Below, in pieces: positions 34,301 through 37,397 of a stretch of 37,397 nucleotides of DNA. The translations under genes were made by a program, and so were the position numbers. Source of the stretch: an uncultured bacterium (GTDB taxonomy: Bacteria; Verrucomicrobiota; Kiritimatiellia; CAIKKV01; CAITUY01); contig CAIVSY010000114.1 in NCBI GenBank assembly GCA_903908715.1, positions 1-37,397 on the forward strand, read 5' to 3'. The stretch's first letter is position 1. Each line of letters begins with the position of its first letter. The notes beneath the pieces are model-generated. The model made no database searches. It saw only the letters and a program-made list of their open reading frames with translations, and had not been told where the DNA came from.

Positions 34301-34594
34301 GCGGCAAGTGTCGAAAGCGGTTGGCATGCATTTCGGGCGGCAAAAGGCACGATCAGGATCCTGTTCAGTGATGTTGTGTTAACGGACGGCAGCGGAGTGC
34401 ATCTGGCGCAGAGGGTTGTGGCAGAGGATCCGTCGGTGCATATCGTCCTGGTCAGCGGATATGCCGATGAGCGGTCCCGCATTCAGGATATTCACGGTCA
34501 CGGGTGGACATTCGTTGCCAAGCCCTACACCAGGATGCAAATCGGCAGGATCCTGCACAATCTTCTGCACCCCGAGGAAATGCTTCCAGACTGA
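31328..34594 (+). CDS. Soluble hybrid kinase REC-PAS-GAF-PAS-PAS-HisKA-HATPase-REC
   Basis: This 1088-residue protein has no membrane helix. The N-terminal receiver (1-125) has D11, phosphoacceptor D55 (LMDIRIQGSMDG), T83 and K105. A PAS domain (about 130-250) follows, then a GAF domain (about 265-440) with cysteines C342, C344 (LECTCG) and C389 (NLCVKEGYKS), then PAS domains at about 445-570 and 575-690. The kinase core SIGRLAGGVAHDFNNLL has H725, with ATPase motifs VLMNLCVNARDAMPDGG and GTGLGLSVVFGIV. The C-terminal receiver has D1015 (LFSDVVLTDGSG). The overlap with the MASE3 kinase gene suggests phosphotransfer from that kinase to D55. The kinase-REC half closely resembles the other hybrid kinase in this window, so the two are probably paralogues. 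No output domain is present. Confidence 0.93.
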   Translation: MNKGRILIVEDEVIVARDIEERLLALGYESAGIANTAEEALAAAARGNPALALMDIRIQGSMDGIATAQELSSRFGIPSVFLTAYSDDDTLQRVTAVNPYGYILKPFDDRDLKSGIELALFRRESEARVRESELRFTSAFEHAAIGMALVSPKGQWLKVNRSLCEMLGYAERDLLAGRFQDITLPEDLPVDLEYVRQMLAGEIVTYQMEKRYRHRDGHVVWALLSVSLVRDPEGKPVHFISQVQDITARKEAEGQRTAMLEVLEILNKTQDLRDAAMRLIDVIQRETGIEAIAIRTAKGGDFTYLAQSGFPKTFVDAEDHLCALARDGSLLIGPDGRPRLECTCGLILEGRSPKGVAVSPGGSAWTNDPDSIAPLPNGGDPRLNPRNLCVKEGYKSIALIPIRSGSGILGLLQLNDRRPGRFSESRIAYLERLASSMGIALDRRQAEERLRLSLAHLDLTLDAAKAGTWEWDLQTNENAWSQSLWKLYGLDPATEKASYDSWRKVIHPEDRDRAEQTVQKAARDGTELNAEWRVRLPGGKERWLVSRGMPLKGLSGRVERYLGMVMDVTEHREAESKLIELKVAIEQATDGMAISDMEGVIRFVNRAWADMHGLSPEASLGKPLSVFHTMEQWRNEVHPHLLMLKQRGHHTGEVRHVRVDGLEFPTWMSTSVLKTPSGVPYGMLAIARDITERNKAEAEQRSLQAQLVEAQKMESIGRLAGGVAHDFNNLLFCILGYSELLLDGIGLPEAARQQLEQIRNSAQQAADLTKQLLAFSRKQVIQPHPMDVDAAIVKQQKILWRLLGEDIRIGLGLGASPTLALLDASQFQQVLMNLCVNARDAMPDGGDLRIETSVVRAPESPHHEEIKPCATFVRITVIDHGVGMTPEVVGRIFEPFFTTKEMGKGTGLGLSVVFGIVKQHGGWIDVASRPGEGTRFDVHFPAIQEAVASVMAETAAAPIGDGSLILLVEDSAAVREVSVIRLRNLGYRVIEAASVESGWHAFRAAKGTIRILFSDVVLTDGSGVHLAQRVVAEDPSVHIVLVSGYADERSRIQDIHGHGWTFVAKPYTRMQIGRILHNLLHPEEMLPD

Positions 34595-34870
34595 TCCGTG
34601 TGGAGCATCTTCGCTTTCAGGGTTGCCTTGGGCGTCTCCCAGTCCTGGCCCATTTCTTTGCTTTGTACGACAGTGCCGTTACATCCGTCGGTTGTTCATT
34701 CTGGGCAGTCTGTGTTCTTCCATGACTCCAGGACCAGGCGTTCCGTAGAGGCACCAGGCATCCCTTCGCTGTTGTTCCGCCCTGCGCGGTGTCGGGTGTG
34801 CAAATTCTGATGACCGGTTCTGCCTGGAATGCTATCGTGCACGGCAGGAATTGGGTGAGGAGAACAGGCG
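34595..34870. other. Intergenic region before speA
   Basis: A 276-nt gap with no supported gene. A ribosome-binding site (GAGGAG) lies about 9 nt before the speA ATG. A weak stem CTGCC/GGCAG (34820-34847) may form in the leader. No convincing promoter hexamers or terminator were seen. Confidence 0.4.
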
Positions 34871-36784
34871 ATGCGGCAGGAAGCGTTGACGCGTTGGACG
34901 GCGGAACATTCGGCGGAACTCTACGGGATCCGGAACTGGGGTGGCGGCTACTTTGATGTCTCGCCCGGCGGCGAGGTCATCGTGCGGCCCAACGGTCCGC
35001 GGAGCTCAACGGAGGTCAGCCTGACCCACCTGGTGGCGGAGTGCCATGAGCGCGGCCTGAACATGCCCGTCCTGATCCGCTTCTCCAACATCCTTGCCTC
35101 CCGGATCAAGGAGATCAACGAGAGTTTCCGCAACGCCATCGCGGAGGCCGGCTACCAGGGCGAGTACCGCGGGGTGTTCCCGATCAAGGTCAACCAGCAG
35201 TGCGAGGTTGTGGCCGACATCCTGGAGGCGGGCCGCGCCTATCACCATGGCATCGAGGCCGGCAGCAAGGCCGAGCTTCTGGTGGCCATCACCATGATGC
35301 GGGATCCGGACGCCTTCATCATCTGCAACGGGTACAAGGACGAGGAGTATATCGACACGGCGCTCCATTCGGTGAAGATGGGCACCCGGACCGTCCTTGT
35401 GATCGAGATGCCCAGCGAGCTGGATCTGATTCTTGAACGCGCGGAGCGGATGAAGGTGCGCCCGATCCTGGGTGTGCGGGCCAAGCTGTCCAGCCGCGCC
35501 GGCGGGCACTGGGATTCATCCGGAGGGGACCGCAGCAAGTTCGGGCTGGACGCCTCCCAGATCATCGGGCTGGTGGATTCCCTGCGTCGCAAGGGGATGC
35601 TCGACTGCCTGAGGATGCTGCATTACCACCTGGGCAGCCAGGTTTCCGATATCCGCAAGGTGCGGATCGCCCTGCAGGAGGCGTGCCGGTTCTATGTTGA
35701 GCTGGTGCGCGAAGGCGCCGGCATGGGCCTGCTGAACCTTGGCGGCGGGTTGGCCGTGGATTATGACGGCTCGCACACGAATTTCGAGTGCAGCACCAAC
35801 TACACGACCTCGGAGTACGCGTCCGACGTGGTGGAAGTGGTCATGAAGACCCTCGACGCCTGCGGTGTGCCGCACCCGACCCTGGTCAGCGAGTCGGGCC
35901 GGGCCACGGTGGCCCATCATGCGGTGCTGGTCTTCAACGTGCTGCACGTCCGGCGCTTCGAGCCGCTCGAGACGCCGGAACGGCTGCCCGCGCACGCGAG
36001 CGTGGCCCTGGAGAACATGAAGGAGGTCTGCGATTCGCTTTCGCCCCGCAACGTGCAGGAGTCCTACCACGATGCGGTCTATTACCGCGACGAGGTCCGC
36101 ACGATGTTCCTGCAGGGGAATGTCTCGCTACGGGAGCGCGCCATGGCGGAAACGCTGTTCTGGCGGACGATCTGCCGGATCCAGGCGCTGACCAAGGGGC
36201 GCAAGTATATTCCCGACGAGCTGGAGGGGCTGGAGCCGGTCATCGCGGACGTGTACTACGGGAACTTCAGCGTATTCCAGTCGATCCCGGATTTCTGGGC
36301 CATCGACCAGCTCTTTCCGATCATCCCGATCCACCGGCTCAACCAGCGTCCGTCGCGCAAGGCCGTGCTGGCGGACATCACGTGCGATTCGGACGGCAAG
36401 GTCGACCGGTTCATCGACCTGCATGACGTGAAGCATGTCCTGCCCCTGCACGAGTGGGACGGGCGCGAATACTACCTGGGGATCTTCCTGGTGGGTGCGT
36501 ATCAGGAAACCATCGGCGACATGCACAACCTGCTGGGCAACACCAATGTTCTGCATGTGAGCATTGACGACAAGGGGCAGGTCGAATGGGCGCGCCAGAC
36601 GACCGGGGACCGTGTGGACGAGATCCTCCAGTACATGGAATACAATCCGGAGGACATGGTGGGGCAGATGAAGGCGCGGATCGACAAGGCGGCGAAGGCC
36701 AAGCTGATCACGCCGAAAGACAAGAGCGCGATCCTCAAGGCCTACAAGGTGGGCATGCGCGGCTACACCTATTTCGAGCAGTAG
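34871..36784 (+). CDS. speA: Biosynthetic arginine decarboxylase
   Basis: This 637-residue fold-III PLP enzyme is close to the length of E. coli SpeA (658). It decarboxylates L-arginine to agmatine, the first step of the agmatine route to putrescine. IRNWGGGYFDVSPGGEVIVR near the N-terminus is typical, and the PLP lysine is K106 in GVFPIKVNQQCEVV. HYHLGSQVSDIRKVRIALQE and LNLGGGLAVDYDGS bind the cofactor phosphate, and LVSESGRATVAHHAVLVF follows. The C-terminal part has LFPIIPIHRLNQRPSRKAVLA and DITCDSDGKVDRFID. The start is supported by GAGGAG upstream. It seems to be a single-gene unit, convergent with the fibronectin gene only 21 nt away. Confidence 0.97.
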   Translation: MRQEALTRWTAEHSAELYGIRNWGGGYFDVSPGGEVIVRPNGPRSSTEVSLTHLVAECHERGLNMPVLIRFSNILASRIKEINESFRNAIAEAGYQGEYRGVFPIKVNQQCEVVADILEAGRAYHHGIEAGSKAELLVAITMMRDPDAFIICNGYKDEEYIDTALHSVKMGTRTVLVIEMPSELDLILERAERMKVRPILGVRAKLSSRAGGHWDSSGGDRSKFGLDASQIIGLVDSLRRKGMLDCLRMLHYHLGSQVSDIRKVRIALQEACRFYVELVREGAGMGLLNLGGGLAVDYDGSHTNFECSTNYTTSEYASDVVEVVMKTLDACGVPHPTLVSESGRATVAHHAVLVFNVLHVRRFEPLETPERLPAHASVALENMKEVCDSLSPRNVQESYHDAVYYRDEVRTMFLQGNVSLRERAMAETLFWRTICRIQALTKGRKYIPDELEGLEPVIADVYYGNFSVFQSIPDFWAIDQLFPIIPIHRLNQRPSRKAVLADITCDSDGKVDRFIDLHDVKHVLPLHEWDGREYYLGIFLVGAYQETIGDMHNLLGNTNVLHVSIDDKGQVEWARQTTGDRVDEILQYMEYNPEDMVGQMKARIDKAAKAKLITPKDKSAILKAYKVGMRGYTYFEQ

Positions 36785-36805
36785 CCGCCTGGCCGGGGTG
36801 GAGGA

Positions 36806-37397
36806 TCAGCGCCGGATATCCAGCACTTCGCTGCGCTCGCTTTCAAGGCCGTCGTTGTCCACGGCTGTGACCTGGATGGCCATCCTGGATCCGGCGCCGA
36901 CGCCATCCAGCGTGAAGGTGAGTCCGTCGGTTTCGCCGATCCGGGCGCTGTTCATCCCCAGCAGTCCCTTCTTCCAGAGGCGGTACTGTTGGATGCCGGC
37001 GCCTTCCGGCGCCTGCCACGAGACAACGGCCTGATCGCCCTCCCACGCGATCTTCAGCCCTGCGGGGGCGGCTGGAAGGGCCTTGGTTGTGCCTTGCGCG
37101 TTCGCCGACCATTCGCTTTCCAGCCGTTCCTTGTCCAGCGCCTTGATCCTGTACTCGTACGTTGTGTTGTCGGCCAGTCCCTCCTGCACGGCCTCCAGGG
37201 GTTCCCCGCCGCCGGCTTTCACCCGCGCCACTTCCCGGAAACGCCACGCGCCCTTCTCGCGCCCCTCGACGAGATATCCCGTGATATCGGACTCCGGGTT
37301 CGGTTCCCACCGGACACGGGTCTTGCGGGGGAGCCCGGATGCAATGGTTATGCCCGCAGGAGTCTGCGGGGCGGGCTTGGTTGTTGCTCCGACTTCC
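36806..37397 (-). CDS. Fibronectin type III domain protein, C-terminal part (gene runs off window)
   Basis: The minus-strand frame is open from the right edge to a TGA at 36806-36808, giving about 196 residues. Two tandem fibronectin type III domains can be read. The first has TRVRWEPNPESDITGYLV and the closing NTTYEYRIKALDKERLESEW. The second has AVVSWQAPEGAGIQQYRLW, then MAIQVTAVDNDGLESERSE, ending at the stop. The N-terminal part, including any signal peptide, is outside the window. Such repeats are typical of secreted or surface proteins, often carbohydrate-active enzymes or adhesins, but nothing here shows which. A GTG at codon 56 is in frame but not a likely start. Confidence 0.88.
   Translation of the reverse strand, partial: EVGATTKPAPQTPAGITIASGLPRKTRVRWEPNPESDITGYLVEGREKGAWRFREVARVKAGGGEPLEAVQEGLADNTTYEYRIKALDKERLESEWSANAQGTTKALPAAPAGLKIAWEGDQAVVSWQAPEGAGIQQYRLWKKGLLGMNSARIGETDGLTFTLDGVGAGSRMAIQVTAVDNDGLESERSEVLDIRR

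Noticed and set aside
1-37397. tRNA or rRNA genes, CRISPR arrays, insertion sequences, phage genes
   Set aside because: Reading the intergenic regions gave no tRNA-like TPsiC arm, regular repeat-spacer pattern, transposase or integrase motif; a dedicated search could still find a divergent small RNA.

Overview
This is a bacterial chromosomal window (two genes are cut by the edges), GC-rich, with nearly all genes on the plus strand, packed in operons with frequent 4-nt ATGA/GTGA overlaps. It fits a Gram-negative-type, polysaccharide-rich bacterium: it has an O-antigen/exopolysaccharide locus, a lipoprotein binding protein, many multi-PAS sensor kinases, a fucokinase-type GHMP kinase and a biosynthetic arginine decarboxylase. 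The mix would suit the PVC group (Kiritimatiellota, Verrucomicrobiota or Lentisphaerota) or a deltaproteobacterium-like lineage. This is inference from gene content only; there is no rRNA or other marker in the window.

Region 1 (1-3.5 kb): sugar activation. A NahK/MdsA-like sugar kinase (5' end missing), a UDP-N-acetylhexosamine 6-dehydrogenase and a stand-alone fucokinase-type GHMP kinase.

Region 2 (3.8-21.1 kb): a Wzx/Wzy-type polysaccharide locus. It holds the complete dTDP-L-rhamnose set (rfbD-C-B-A), a flippase, a nitroreductase-family protein, a polysaccharide pyruvyl transferase-family protein, a Wzy-like polymerase, a WbsX-family glycosyltransferase and two GT4 glycosyltransferases. 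It continues with a GNAT acetyltransferase, a PglC-type phosphoglycosyl transferase, a DegT/PglE-type aminotransferase, a VanZ-like protein and a PglF/WbpM-type 4,6-dehydratase. The last group looks like a route to a diacetamido-trideoxyhexose (bacillosamine-like) that is loaded onto undecaprenyl phosphate as first sugar. The stretch from about 3.8 to 14.6 kb looks less GC-rich than its flanks.

Region 3 (21.1-34.6 kb): signalling. After an inverted-repeat-rich intergenic region and a DUF4239 membrane protein there are two sensory operons. The first encodes a membrane DHp-only 'half kinase', a NarL-type response regulator, an orphan lipoprotein substrate-binding protein and a hybrid kinase. 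The second encodes a MASE3-PAS-PAS HisKA_2 kinase and a REC-PAS-GAF-PAS-PAS-kinase-REC hybrid. No ABC permease or ATPase accompanies the binding protein, so a sensing role is likely. This possible four-protein phosphorelay is the most interesting candidate in the window.

Region 4 (34.6-37.4 kb): speA, and converging on it the 3' end of a fibronectin type III protein gene on the minus strand.

I saw no rRNA or tRNA genes, CRISPR arrays, insertion sequences or phage genes.
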